Assembly (NCBI GenBank): GCA_032164295.1
Contig: JAJHTX010000003.1
Location: forward strand, 2,604,001 to 2,668,000
DNA: 64,000 nt
Origin: Inonotus obliquus
Taxonomy: Eukaryota > Basidiomycota > Agaricomycetes > Hymenochaetales > Hymenochaetaceae
Reading direction: 5' to 3'
Of the stretch, positions 1 through 11,657 are shown in pieces. Under the pieces are notes generated by a model that was given only the letters and a program-made list of their open reading frames with translations, did not search any database and was not told where the DNA came from. Each line of letters starts with the position of its first letter. The stretch's first letter is position 1. The translations under genes were made by a program, and so were the position numbers.

Positions 1-576
1 TGCGGAACTCAACAAACGTACCACTGACAAGATAGCAGTTTAATAACAGACGGACTTTAATAGACGCTATGGTGCCTTACCGTTTTATTGGAATGTCCAT
101 ATCGGCGAGGTAGTGAAGGATGAAATTGACAAGCGTCTTGTATTTCTCTTCGCCGATGAATTTGATGAACGACTGAGACGGGAGCTCATTTCCGAGCCTA
201 TATGCCGTCAGCCCGTTCTCGGCGAACGCGAAGTCAAAATCATTGACGACTAAGTTTGGAATCAGAATGAACCGTGAGCGATACATAACCAGACACTTCG
301 GCAAAGGATTACAAACCATTGTTACCCGTCACTCCGAGTTGTTCTTGAATCTTTGAAAGGTTAGATCCACCAACGAATCCAATCACAACCTTCTTGCGGA
401 GTTCCCTCAGAAGATCGATAATCTCAGGAGAAGCGTCCTGGATGATGCGTGAATCAATGGGCATTCTGGGAGGGTAGTCATATTTCACATACACGTCGGG
501 CTGCGGTGAGTGTGTCATCCACATCAAAGAGGACGAGCTTCTTGTATTTACGGTCTGCAAAGTCTTGAGACACCAT
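1..576 (-). CDS. SEC53: Phosphomannomutase, 5' part (cut by left window edge)
   Basis: Converts mannose-6-phosphate to mannose-1-phosphate in the cytosol, feeding GDP-mannose, N-glycosylation and GPI synthesis. Exons read as complement of 493..576, 326..437, 81..249 and 1..23, all with GT-AG introns and a continuous frame; the gene continues beyond base 1. The start at 576 gives MVSQDF and places the HAD nucleophile motif at residues 18-22. After splicing come [11 protein letters not shown], an EQLG box, [25 protein letters not shown] and a DIPIKRGTF segment, in the order of yeast Sec53 and human PMM2. Odd point: the catalytic loop reads DVDDT where yeast and human have DVDGT; the two Asp residues are kept. 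Assignment is by clear family similarity. Confidence 0.93.
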
Positions 577-834
577 GGTTTTGATCAAGTTAAAGATTGA
601 TGTAGTGGAAACGATCCGGAAATAGCACTTCAAACGCCACGTGATCGCTATGACTCGCTCCGCCGCAGGCACTTCTAAGTACTTTGAACATCTTGACTCA
701 CGACCTCTCACACATGCTGCTAGAAAAAGCTTTATGACTCAGTAGACCACGTATCAATATCGTCGTGCTGAAAATTATATCCTGAAACTACCGATCTCGC
801 GCGCGTCCACCATCTACGAACATCCTGACCCAGC
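577..834. promoter_or_regulatory. Divergent promoter SEC53 / VMS1
   Basis: 258 bp separate the start codons of the minus-strand phosphomannomutase gene and the plus-strand VMS1 gene, so both promoters must lie here or overlap the leaders. No clear TATA box is visible. Bases 785-830 just before the VMS1 ATG form a pyrimidine-leaning leader. Confidence 0.6.
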
Positions 835-3081
835 ATGGCTCGCTCATCACTTCATCTATTCTCTCTACCTCCAGAGCTACTTGAGACCCTGACACCGCGT
901 ACTCTGCTACCTCACGATCGGGATCCTTCGCCGATTGGGCCAGATGAAGCAGTCGAGTCCGAGCCAACTCAATCTGGATCCAGGTCATGCAACATTTGTC
1001 TAGGCGTAACCTTTTCGAACGTGGACGACCAGAGATTGCATTTCCGATCGGATTGGCATCGATACAATGTAAAAGCTAAACTATCGAACGGGAAGATAGT
1101 CTCAGAGACGGACTTTGTTTCATTGCTCGAAGGTCTGAAATACTAGTTGGAATTGTGGCTCAACTAACTTCTGCCACGAAAGGTCTTGAAGACTCACTTT
1201 CCGGATCCGAATCATCATCAGATGAAGACGAAGACGACGATACGTCCGATTCGGACGCTATTCAAACCCTTTTATCAAAGACGCGAGTGAAGTCACGATC
1301 ACCGTCTCCAACAGTCGTCACGAATATCCCTCTGAGCGCTTTAACATGGTTTCATTCCCCTCCATCTACTCAGATCGGCATATACAGGGCTTTATTTCCG
1401 CAAGGAGCTGTGCAAAGCTCGTACCTATCCGAGCTGCGAGCTATGCAATCGCCACTACCACAAGGTCGGAAATGGGCAATGTTTATGGTCGCTGGTGGCC
1501 ACTTCGCCGGACTGGTTGTTCGTGTTTCTCGGGCCAGCGAAGTAGACGAAGAGGTGCCTCAGAAAGGGAAGCAGAAGAAACCTGTACCAGAAATGGAGAT
1601 TTTACGGCATAAGACGTTTCATCGATATACGAGTGAGTTGAACTTCATTGTTAGCCTTGAATATACCTGACCAAGCGATCTCGTCAGCACGTAGGAAACA
1701 GGGTGGTTCCCAATCATTGAATGATAATGCGAAGGGTAATGCGAAAAGTGCGGGTGCCTCGCTGCGACGATACGGCGAACAGGCATTACGAGACGTCAGT
1801 GGCTTATAGCTATTTTGCTTGGCGCCTTCTCATCGTGTTCTAGGACATCCGAAATCTTCTCTCTGAATGGGCTGAAGATATCGACGCATCTGAGCGCATA
1901 TGGCTACGAGCCAGCGGTTCGAATCGACGTATATTCCTGGATTATGATGAAGCTATCATCACCAAAGGTAAGGGGTGTGGAATTAATTGATAGTTCTTCG
2001 CATCTCACTCTGACTTCTAGGTGATACACGATTACGCACATTCCCATTTCCAACGCGTAGACCGGTAAGTCATGTTGACCTCGACTATTAATTAATAGAG
2101 GTGATTCTGACAGGGATAAAGACACAAGCAGAGCTTTCTCGGTGTTTAATGGAACTCACCAGAGTAAAAGTTACGCACTTTACAGAAGAGGAACTCCAAG
2201 CACAAGATGAGGCCTTCCTCGCGTCCCTTCCCAAACCGAAACCCCAACCTACTCCGGCCCAGGAATCAAAACCCATAGAAAAGAAACCAGCCGCTCCAAA
2301 ACTTAGCAAAGAAGAAGAAATATTTCGAGATAAATGGATCCGGTTAATTGATATGATCAAAAAAGGTCGTCTGGAACCTGCTAAATCCTTCTGGGAACGA
2401 GAAAGTGCAGTACTAGGTGGCATTGATGCACCAATACCGGAATGGACTGGTGAAAGGATGGGAACGCTTCTTCAGGTTGCTACAAGTTCAGGTCAAGTGG
2501 AAATGACGAGTTGGCTACTGGATGAACTCAACGCGGATCCTACGATACCAGTACCATCTAACGTACCACGAGAAATTACCAACGATGAGGATGCGGAACC
2601 ATCAGGTTCTCGACCAGCTACTCCAGATCCACTCGGTGTTCGTGGGCCCTTATCCTCACTACGAACAGCATACGACATAGCGAGTACCCGAGCCGTCCGA
2701 GACGTCTTTCGTCGAATCGCAGGTCTACGTCCTAACGCATGGGACTGGCTAGGCGCAGCCCATATCCCAAGTATCCTCACAACCGAAAAAGAGGCAGAAA
2801 GGGATAACAAGAAAAAGGAACGTAGGAAAGGGTTAAAAGATAAAATTCGTGAACGAGAAGCTCGAGAGCGCGAACGCGAACGGGATGAGGTTGAAGTTAA
2901 AGAATTTACTCCGGAACCTGTGATGACGCCGGCAAATGGGAGTGTGAAGATGGGACCGCAGAGATTGGGTGGTGCACCTGCGCCTGCCCAGGGATTGGCT
3001 GGTTTGACTCCTGAGATGAGAGCTAGGATTGAAAGAGAGAGGCGAGCGCGTGCGGCGGAAGCTCGGATGAAGAAGACATGA
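835..3081 (+). CDS. VMS1: Vms1/ANKZF1-type peptidyl-tRNA hydrolase, Cdc48 partner
   Basis: Vms1 releases stalled nascent chains from tRNA on 60S subunits in ribosome quality control and binds Cdc48. Six exons fit: 835..1132, 1183..1632, 1688..1794, 1844..1967, 2021..2064 and 2122..3081 (about 660 aa). Visible in order: a C2H2-type zinc finger (CNICLGVTF with HFRSDWHRYN) at about residues 52-80; an acidic Ser-rich stretch; the VLRF1 release-factor-like domain with the RRKQGGSQ loop carrying the proposed catalytic Gln; ASGSNRRI and TFPFPTRRPTQAELSRC motifs; an ankyrin-like region; a charged coiled coil. The C-terminus has RERRARAAEAR, which matches the VIM consensus R-x5-AA-x2-R used to bind Cdc48/p97. 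CDC48 itself lies at 29.5 kb. The last intron must use the AG at 2121, not the earlier one at 2113, to keep frame. Confidence 0.93.
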
Positions 3082-3560
3082 TGTACTGTAACATGCATGC
3101 TACAAATGTTGTTCTATGTACTTTGTACTCATATCCAACTATTTCACATTTTACATCGTGGAGTTGTAAAACTACACCATCTCACATTAGAGCTAGTTCC
3201 GTTTTCATCACGCAATCCGCGCTAATTTCTCCAATGAACGTCTCTCCAGAAGTCATATCATCTCAAACTGTACTGGACGTATGAAATTCCACCAAAGCCA
3301 CATCCTTCATTCTATTAAAAACGATACATATCCCGAACAGAAAGCAAAAAAATTAGCGGAGGCAAATAATTGAAAATGATCAGTACCAAGCTACATATAT
3401 ACATAGCGGCGTAAATGGCTATGGGGACACAACAGTCTGCAAAGGGGAAAAGGTAAACGGGATATGGGAATCGGAATGTAGGAGAGACATGAGAGAACAG
3501 AAAGACGGAAGGGAGAGTGGAGATGAGAAAATTTTAGAAGAGCTTGTTGGATCAGAAATT
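3082..3560. other. Convergent intergenic region
   Basis: About 480 bp between the stop codons of VMS1 (+) and the Ran-binding protein (-). AT-rich with A-runs (for example 3345-3375), consistent with two 3' UTRs and polyadenylation. No supported gene. Confidence 0.5.
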
Positions 3561-5940
3561 TCAGACTGCGTCGTCCGGCTCCTCGCTTGGTATATTTGCG
3601 TTGATTTCCTCCAACAACTCTCCTGCGACTTTCGCATTGGAAAGCTAAGCCAGATGTCAGAAATGGGACACCAGCTTTGATACTAATACAGTGTACAACT
3701 TACCCGCACGTTGTAATGAACAGTTTTACTGGATTCAATGCAGCTGAACCGCACATATCGTGGATCCTGCGCCAAAGTACATCGCATACCCTTGAAAAGC
3801 GGGACATTGAGCAATAATGTATACACCGCTTCCTTGCGCATGACTTTGTGAATGGTGTGCATAATAATTAGCCAATACCGCTGATAGTTCGGGGCGAGAA
3901 GTTATCATACCTAGTCTTGCTCCACCACCGTCTGATTTTCGCACGTTCAGTTTGAGAAGGCCTGTTCCACGCTCCTTCCACGCGTTTTGATCGCTCAATG
4001 CATAAAGCTTGCCGCGCACTTGGAAGATAGTATCTTCCTGTTCTTCACCGGTATGAACTAGATCAATAGAAGTGACACTGAGCATGAAGCAAAGGAGACA
4101 GGGTAAACTGATCTCACCCTCTTGTTCCGTAACAACGGGCTTTTCGTCCTCGTCGCTTCCTTCGTGACTCTCCGCATTGCCTTCTGCCCTGAGCCGATCA
4201 GCAAATGTCGGCTTGTCAGCTTCAGGTTCTTCTTCACTTTCTCCGGAGCTAGCTCCATTAGATGCAGCAGTCACCACGTTGCTAGCGCCAGCCTTATCGT
4301 CATCGGCATCATCACCTGAATCATGTCGTTGCTTCTTTACAGGTGGCGAAGGTGCGACAAAGCTCTGTGTCCCAGAGCCAACATATGACTTGAAGGCGTT
4401 AATAGAAGTAGTTGGCGGTCGCCGAGTCGGGCTCTTACTTCGCGCTAAGCTAACTCCAGTTGGAGACTTGGAGCGCGCTGCTGAGGAGAAAGGGGAAGAC
4501 GCTGAAGCGAAAGCTTCAAATCCGGATCGCTTGGTACCCGTCGGGGAGGTTGATAGGCTGTTAGTAACGGTTGTATGATTTATCGAGAACGCCGAAGGCG
4601 AACCAAAGACGGCCTTCGACGTAGAGCCTGCTTTATTCCCACTGGGTATCGCGAAGGGTGCAGATGGTTTTATCCCGAAAGCAGAGGAGAGGCTAGATGC
4701 GGCTCCATTGCTGGTCCCAGCAAGAGGGGTGGGAGATGGTGTTGACTTCTGGCCGAAGACCGAGGGACCTTTGCGTGATGCAAATGGAGAGGACGTAGAT
4801 GCATAGGCCAAAAATCCTCCCTGTAATAATTAAAAGATACTCAGTTAATCAAATAATCATAAAGCCAAGTACGACGTACCACTTTGGGTTGAGGTGCGAC
4901 TGGGTCAGGAGCCGTAGTTGAGGGACTGCCATCTTGTGAGTCTTTATCAGAAGCGTGCTCTTCGCGTTCTTCAGGGGGTGGAGTAGGCCGCTTCCTCTCA
5001 CGCGGGTTGTCATCTTCCTCACTATCATCCCGAGCACGCTTCGTAACCTCTGCAGTAGCTTTAGTTGGTTGTTCTTCGGGATTGGCACTCGATTGCCTCT
5101 CATCAATTTTGCGTTTGACTCCCTTCTCCTGCTCGTCCGAATCGGAATCCAGCGATTGCGTAGTAGTTGGAGGTGGTCCGGAGTCCTTGGAGGAATCTGG
5201 CGCAGGCTCTATTGGTGTGCGAGGCTCTTCTTCAGTGGGAGCGGGTTGTTCCGGAGTTGCGGCTCGATCGGTCTGCTCAGGCGTCAAGGCTCGCTCTTTC
5301 TCTGGAAGTTCGATAGGAGGCTGAAGGTCGCCATTCTCATCATGCGCTTCAGGTTCATCAGTAGGTTCCTTTATATCCTGAGAGAGTTCAAATCCCGGTT
5401 TGTCCTTGTCATCCCACTTCATCCCACGAACCTTCCTGCTGATCTGTCGTACCTTACTCTCATAAGGCGGTGACGTTGATAGATCCACTGGAATCCTACT
5501 AGGTGACTCAGGCGGAGTCTCATCCTCTTCTTCAGTTGGGTCGAGTTTTACCCGATTCTTCTTCTTTGGTGCAGGTGTGCGCCGTTCCTGCGTGTCCTCC
5601 GAAGCCAACTCTTCCGCCTAAGAGATTCAACCAGCCAAGAAATGGAACTCAGATCAGCCACTTGCTTACATGCGCAGAAATGCCCTTAGACACAAAAAGT
5701 CACGCACCTTTGGGGTGGCTGGTTCCACCGAAACCTCGCGCTCGCGCTTCCGGGACCCTTTAGTGTCTGAAGCGACGCGTGTCATTGTCGATAACGGACC
5801 TACAACGACCAAAGGTTGATATGCTGAATCTTACCTGTGTCGAGCTCTTCTGGGCTCGGCGGAGTGGGCGGGGCGTTGCGCAGCTTGGTATCATCGCTTG
5901 TTAGCGCCTGCTGGACGTCTTGAACGTCTTGTTGCGACAT
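3561..5940 (-). CDS. YRB2: RanBP3/Yrb2-type Ran-binding protein
   Basis: Nuclear Ran-GTP-binding cofactor of CRM1-dependent export. Seven exons fit as complement of 5835..5940, 5708..5799, 4880..5617, 4118..4820, 3911..4057, 3704..3843 and 3561..3644 (about 669 aa). The N-terminus has basic nuclear-localisation-like patches (SRKRERE, PAPKKKNRVK), then a long acidic, Pro/Ser-rich linker with FG-like spacing (PFAS, SAFGIKP). The C-terminal Ran-binding domain begins at VHTGEEQEDTIFQVR and continues with KERGTGLLKLNVRK, then VMRKEAVYTLLLNVPLF and RYVRFSCIE after splicing. Start chosen at MSQQDVQ, which precedes a GT-AG intron in phase. Length and domain order match RanBP3/Yrb2/Hba1; the exact yeast name is an inference. 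Confidence 0.9.
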
Positions 5941-6320
5941 GATGAGAGGAGATGGAGAGAGGGTTAATAACTGGGGCATCCACCAACTTCGTGCGGACAA
6001 GCCGTGCTCGGGCACGTGCGAAGGACCCGTGATCTCGTCCCTTCACTTCAAGAACCAACCCCCATTTACTATTCATAATGGATTCATATCATACTTGATG
6101 AAAGAAAAACGATGCGAGATACAGAAAAGTATAGGCGAAAGCAATAAACGTGTACATCATTGCGATAAATAGAAATACAGTACTGTAGATGTGCTTGCGA
6201 ATGCCAAACGAGAGAAACGAGATAAGAGATCCAAAATCAAACAAAATCAAATAAAATCGAAAGCGAATACCAATCCAAAAAAACTACAAGAAATCACCAA
6301 TCGTTACATGTCCGTGAACA
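5941..6320. other. Intergenic region between RanBP3-like and histidine kinase genes
   Basis: 380 bp holding the promoter of the minus-strand RanBP3-like gene and the 3' UTR of the histidine kinase. A-rich around 6100-6300. No gene seen. Confidence 0.5.
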
Positions 6321-9300
6321 TCAAGGGTCTATAGGCCTTGGTGAAGGTTCACCATTTTTTCGCCGCTCAGCAGCGAGTGCCATCATGCTTTTGAGATTGA
6401 TTTCAAATACGGGCTTCGTGATAACACTGGGAAAACACGCATTCATCAGGATACGTGAAATAGCAGAGAAGACAGGTGTAACTTACTAGTCGACTCCAGC
6501 TTCCCGATACTCCTCCTGGTCAGAAAGTAGAGCGTTGCCAGTAACACCAACAACAAAGTCTCTTCGTCCAAGCTCGCGCAGTTTTTTAACAAGGTCGATC
6601 CCAGAGAGGACAGGCATTTGATTATCTAGGAAGACCAATTCATATCGCGGTCCGTCAAAGTCCCGCTGCAATGGTGTGGTCGAAGGTGGGGGTGGTGTCT
6701 GTCCAGGAACTTCGCCGGCATCCGACACAGGTGTCCGTCCGTCACCTGTGATAAGGTCAAATGCAATCTGTCCGTTCTCAGCAGTGGAAACTACACAGCC
6801 AAGCCGTTGCAGCATCCTTTTCATCAGTTTACGCGTCAGCTGATCGTCATCCACTACCAGAACCCGCAACGGAGGGTCCAATGCCGTCGAACTTCTCTTC
6901 TCAGGAGCTGGGTTCGCAGAAGGCGACGTACTGTTCGATTGGCCAAAGGAAGGTCGTTTTGGGAGATCTACATGTGAAGGACGACGAGTTGAACCTGATG
7001 TGGCTGATTCGTTCTCGTGAATGTGTTGTACCAAACTGCTTAACTCCCGCTCGTCCGGTGACGGAGGGTCACCAATCAAGCTACCTGCTTCTGTACCTGT
7101 AGATGGATCGCCAATGCTTCGTGTTGGTATTCGCCCGCCATCACTCGTTGGCCCAAGTTCGACTAATCCTCCTGTGGAACAGGTACTCAGAATTCTGCAA
7201 TCAGTGCCGTTGAAGAAACTAACCTTGGTCCATCAGACTTTTCAGAGCTGACGATGACTGCGACGCCCTCCCAACAGAGATATTGCTGCTGCCGACAATC
7301 GTGTCCGAGTTCCCAAAGTTTCTCGAGTGTGTCTGCGAAACACCAGTTGATGCACTCGCTGCTTTGGTGGTGGTCTGCACAGGGTTCGCCTTCGGTCTCG
7401 CGCCACCTATGACAGTCGGCCCTCCACGGTCGGAACTCGGCCCTGAGCTGATAGTCCCTCCTGCAGCTTTCTTACCGACGCCGAGAGCTAGAGGTTCATA
7501 TGTCAACTAGTATCTGACAGGGAATGAAAGGGTGGACATACGAAGTTCAACCCAGAAGGTAGAGCCGACTCCGACCTTCGACTGGACACCGAGTCTTCCT
7601 CCACTTAATGAAACGATATGTCGTACGAGAGCAAGACCAAGACCTGTGCCTTTACCGCCCTGCAATCTTCCCTGTTCAGTCTGGTTGAATGCAGCTATGT
7701 CATAAGAAACAAAAATAAGGGGCGGAAAGGTAACGAACAAACGGAAATCTTACAGAATAACTTGCCCCTCGTGATGTCTTTCGCCTTGATACCATACCCA
7801 GTATCGGAAACTTCGATCCGAACCACAATCCTGTCCAAAGCCGAGCGCTTCCGATGCGAAGCATTATGCTGATCGAGCGTCTTGGCCGATAAACCTTCAT
7901 ATTCGTTTCTTTGTCCCTTTTCAAGATCGACTTCTGCGGATCGACCATGCGAGGCTGCAGTAACCGAGGTATCTGCATTCGATCGCGGGCCGTGTCGTTC
8001 ACTAGAGCTGCACGATGCGCTGGGTGAGATCAGCCGGGTGCGTACTGTGAGGGTACCGCCCGCAGGAGTAAACTTGCACGCATTGCTGACAAGGTTTGTA
8101 ACGATCTGCCTCAGGCGCATTTCATCGCCAACCACAATGCCATCATCGTCAGGGTGAGCTTCCAGTTCCTTCTCAAAGGTGTCAATCCCGTCTTGGATGA
8201 CTAGCTTGTTTTGTGCAACTAAGCTATCCCAGACAGCACGACGAGCGACCTATAGAATCATGATGAGGACACTTTATGATAACGAAGACAAGAAGGACGC
8301 ACTATGTCAATTGAGTTATCCAGCTCAGTAACGAATCTCAATTGCCTCGCATCCGTTGCAAGTTTCAGAGGCACGAATAAAGAGCGCATTACGGCATGAA
8401 AGACGTAAGGCTGCGAAATATTAGTGCAAGAAGGATATGAAGAGATGAATACCTACCATAGAAACCGATTCCAGCAAGCCGCTATCCATTCGATTGCTAA
8501 GACGCGCTAGTCAATTAAGAGTTCTGATGCCTTTGAATTCGATCACTAACAAATCAAGCACGTCATTCAGCACTAACAAGCAGAACGCCCGAATCAGAAT
8601 GGCGGTAGTTTGGAAACAAGCATGAAAATAACTACCTTTCGACATCATGCTCAAACTTCCTGAAAGCGCGGAGAACTCGACCTCTTCGTCCTTCTGGATC
8701 GTGTTGGATGCTTCCATGTTCTGAACAGCAATAACTTTCAATGGTACGGTATAATTTAGGCTATCAGTGCGATCATCGGCGTGTACATGGTGACTTACGT
8801 GCCGTGTTCAAGGGGACTCGGACCTGTGAATAGACCCCATCGCAGCATCAGAAGAATGTCGAGCGTGAGTAGTAAAAGAACTTATCATGGAACACATATC
8901 TGGTCAAGCAGCCTGTCAGTATGCGCGAGCGAAGCTATGGTGATAAATCATGCTTACGACGTGAGACGGCGCTTGGACTCTGACGCCTTGCGCTCATTCA
9001 TCTGTGCCTTTTGCGTCGCCTTGAATTGCATTTTCAGTTGATCACGTAGCAGGAATAGCCTTCGCTCTCCCTGAGAAAAGTGTTACCAACACTTCTGATC
9101 GATAGATAAAGAGACGCACCTCTTCCTTCATATAATGAATGTATAGCAAGAACGACTGAAAAATGATGAAGTTCAAATCATCTATTTTTGTCAGAATAGA
9201 GTTGTGTCAGAAGAACAGGATATGAATGATCATGCTAGTGCTCACTTCGAATCCACCCAATCCGAAAGGGAATAACCATGGAAGCGGACCTTCATTAGTC

Positions 9301-10715
9301 CCAAAGACGAATTGTCAATTACTGGGTGCGAAAACAGAACGAAAACGCACATGACGAGAAAGACTATCGCTCCCAACATGGCCGGTAGACGGTTCAGCTT
9401 TAGTCCGAACAGTGCGATCGTTTGCAACGCCGACGTGTAACTGAAGACTCGCTGTCAGGCGCGCGGGAAGCAGTCGCAGAAATGTACACACTAGAAGAGG
9501 CTGAGGAAGTCCTTATTCCCACATGAAAGACCATATTTGGGCTGATGGGAATAGTATCCACAGACGAAGCTAAGGCCAATGAGTAATGGTACCGCCGTGG
9601 GCATAACATATTGCTTACATATAGATGACTTGGAAAACGGACCAGGACCAAGTCGATACAACAACCACGGTGTTGTAGATGTATGGCCTGTCACGCGCGA
9701 AGTCAAACATCACAAGAAACGGGATAGGCAATGTCAGCACTGGTGCAACCTAAAAGCCATACTCGACAGTAAGCCAGATGAACGCACGGAAGTGGGTCAA
9801 CTTACTCCAAAGTAATAGATGGTGTCAGCGATGGTGAAGGGTTTCGGTACTAGAGCACATCCAAGCACCCAGTTAATGACGAAGAACAGCGAAGACCACA
9901 AGGCAAGCGGCTGCAGACTCCATGAGACTAATATAGATTAAAATGTGAGATAGACATACTTTGCTTTGGAACCATATTTCCTTTTTGTAGTGACCCTCGG
10001 ATTTTTCATTGGGAAATCTGGGAGAAAAGAAATCAACGGCTGAAGGCCATAGTCTCCAGCGTATGACGATCAACGGTAGACAAAGGTTCCAAAATCCGTC
10101 TGAAGCGCGGTGATGACCATCAGGGTCACCGCTCGACGAAGTACCGCTGTTATGCACGCTCCGTATGTGGTCACCGCCCGATCTGTCCAGGACGTCTTCG
10201 TCTTCCGTCGTCGAGTCGCTTCCGATTCCATTACGTCCCCACGAACGGTCTACGACAACGACATCTACCGACTTTTCCTCATCGTCCGCGTCTTCTTCCA
10301 CATCTCCTACGGCAAATCTCCTGTCCCAAGCATTCGACCCTTCAGCATCCCCTTGCTCCAGACTCTCGCCAACAATCGAATCGGTCGTGTCATTTTCTCC
10401 ATTGCCAACTTTCCTTAAAAGCCTCGCCCAGTGAACACGTAGCCCTTCCTCAAAGCGCAAACTCTTCTTCTGCTTCGCTCGCGGGCCGAGGTCAATTTCG
10501 GATAGAGCCGCGGGATCTAGCTGAGGGTGCGATGGCAGATGTTCAGTCGACTCGGGAGAATGCTTCCGTTCTTCTTCTACATGCAGAGAAATATCTTCAT
10601 GATTGAAAGCTGCGAATGGGGGCTGAAGAGAATCATCGTCGGCTGTCCGTGAATTTGGCCCAGGAACAGACTTCTGAAGTGATGCCTGACTCCGTACGGA
10701 GCTGAAGTAGGGCAT
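6321..10715 (-). CDS. Membrane hybrid histidine kinase with C-terminal receiver
   Basis: Sensor of a phosphorelay. Exons, as complement: 9960..10715, 9806..9910, 9619..9749, 9492..9569, 9246..9440, 9120..9181 (or 9155), 8958..9070, 8886..8899, 8799..8825, 8636..8734, 8551..8572, 8457..8496, 8303..8410, 7754..8249, 7542..7694, 7224..7487, 6487..7171, 6321..6426; roughly 1150 aa. A 250-aa polar N-terminus is followed by about six membrane segments, then a HisKA helix (YVFHEVRVPLNTA), N-box (LVSNACKFT), G1 (DTGYGI) and G2 (GKGTGLGLAL) boxes. A Ser-rich linker leads to a receiver with VDDDQ, phospho-acceptor VFLDNQMP, VGVTGNA and TKPV. The intron in the H-box has AT-AC ends. Between 9246 and 9328 conserved-looking coding sequence (GPLPWLFPFGLGGF) is in a different frame from the upstream membrane segment, so that part of the model is unresolved. 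No extracellular sensor domain is evident. Confidence 0.85.
8826..8885 (-). other. Putative U2-type AT-AC intron in the histidine kinase H-box
   Basis: 60 nt beginning ATAAGT and ending CAC. Removing exactly these bases joins TTCCATG to AGGTCCGAG and gives FHEVRVPLN, the expected H-box. GT-AG cuts give a stop, or (donor GTGTTC at 8895) delete the Phe-His-Glu. Flanking exons are only 14 and 27 nt. Confidence 0.65.
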
Positions 10716-11657
10716 TGAAGGAGTAAGACGACCGCAGCCCGCCCTTGGGCATGCAGATGTGTGAGCGTGTGTAAGACGCTCAGGAGGGAGAGAGGATGAA
10801 GAGAGGCGCCAGAGAGTGAATCCTGACGAATGGTCCTGTGTCAGGTCAGTTCGCTCATTTCGGGTGATGATCTTATTTTGACTTTAGAACAACTTGAAAT
10901 ATTCCTTCGCGGGATTTCTTCCTTCCACTAATAGTCTTGACAACCTTTTTTCTGTCCAGAGGCTCGTGAACTAGCCTTACCTTTGACCGCTTTAGAGATA
11001 AATATTAAAAGTGGCCTTTTCTGTGAAGGGTGAGGATTCCCACGAGGTCCCAAAATAAGCTTGGAAGCAACAACGGGAATTCACTGTGACGCTGATCTCC
11101 TTTTTTAGGCAACTGCATCATCGGCAAGATTGTGACAAGTCTCGGCCCGCGGTCCACCCGAACTTTGTATGATGAATTGCTAGGGGCCAGGCACGTAAAA
11201 ATAAGTCTTCTCCCGAGAGATCCCCGGTGTGATACGTGACCAGTCACTCTTCTTCAGGCTGCGTGTCTTCCAGTTTGGAGTGGGTACGATTTATCAAAGC
11301 GGGAACAGTGGAGCACACTTATGGCATATGTATGCACACGTGCCCCAGAATATGTCACGTCACGTGGCATGCCGTCGTGTGAGCAGCTGCCTGCAGTGAA
11401 AGTTCCCAAGCAAGCACCCAAACTAGAAATAACCACTTATTACATGCACATCAATTAGTCAGTACCGAATCACGCAATTTTACACGTGACCGTTCACCCC
11501 ATTAATGCAAACAAGTTGTTTTGCGGTTTGACGGATAACTTTGAAGGTCTTCACAACACATTCTCTACTTCTTGGCAGTTTGCTTCAATTTTTCATCTCA
11601 TAAATATAAAGTATGCTGAAACTACGTGTCCTTGCGAGTGCTTCTCCCCTCACAGCT
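10716..11657. promoter_or_regulatory. Divergent region between histidine kinase and GH128 genes
   Basis: About 940 bp without a supported gene. Contains CACGTG E-box-type palindromes at 11361-11366 and 11483-11488, and a TATA-like run (ataaatataaag) at 11600-11611. That box sits about 45 bp upstream of the second in-frame ATG of the glucanase gene and argues that the first ATG at 11613 is not used. Confidence 0.5.

Noticed and set aside
4955..5473. Long open frames antisense to the RanBP3-like gene
   Set aside because: Shadows of a highly biased acidic coding sequence; no motifs.
9290..9322. 33-nt intron in the histidine kinase (GTAATT...GAAG)
   Set aside because: Far shorter than any other intron in the window, and its removal does not restore the conserved downstream frame.
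11613..11657. Upstream ATG of the GH128 gene
   Set aside because: It lies directly after the TATA-like box and would weaken the signal peptide; 11658 gives a standard secretory signal.
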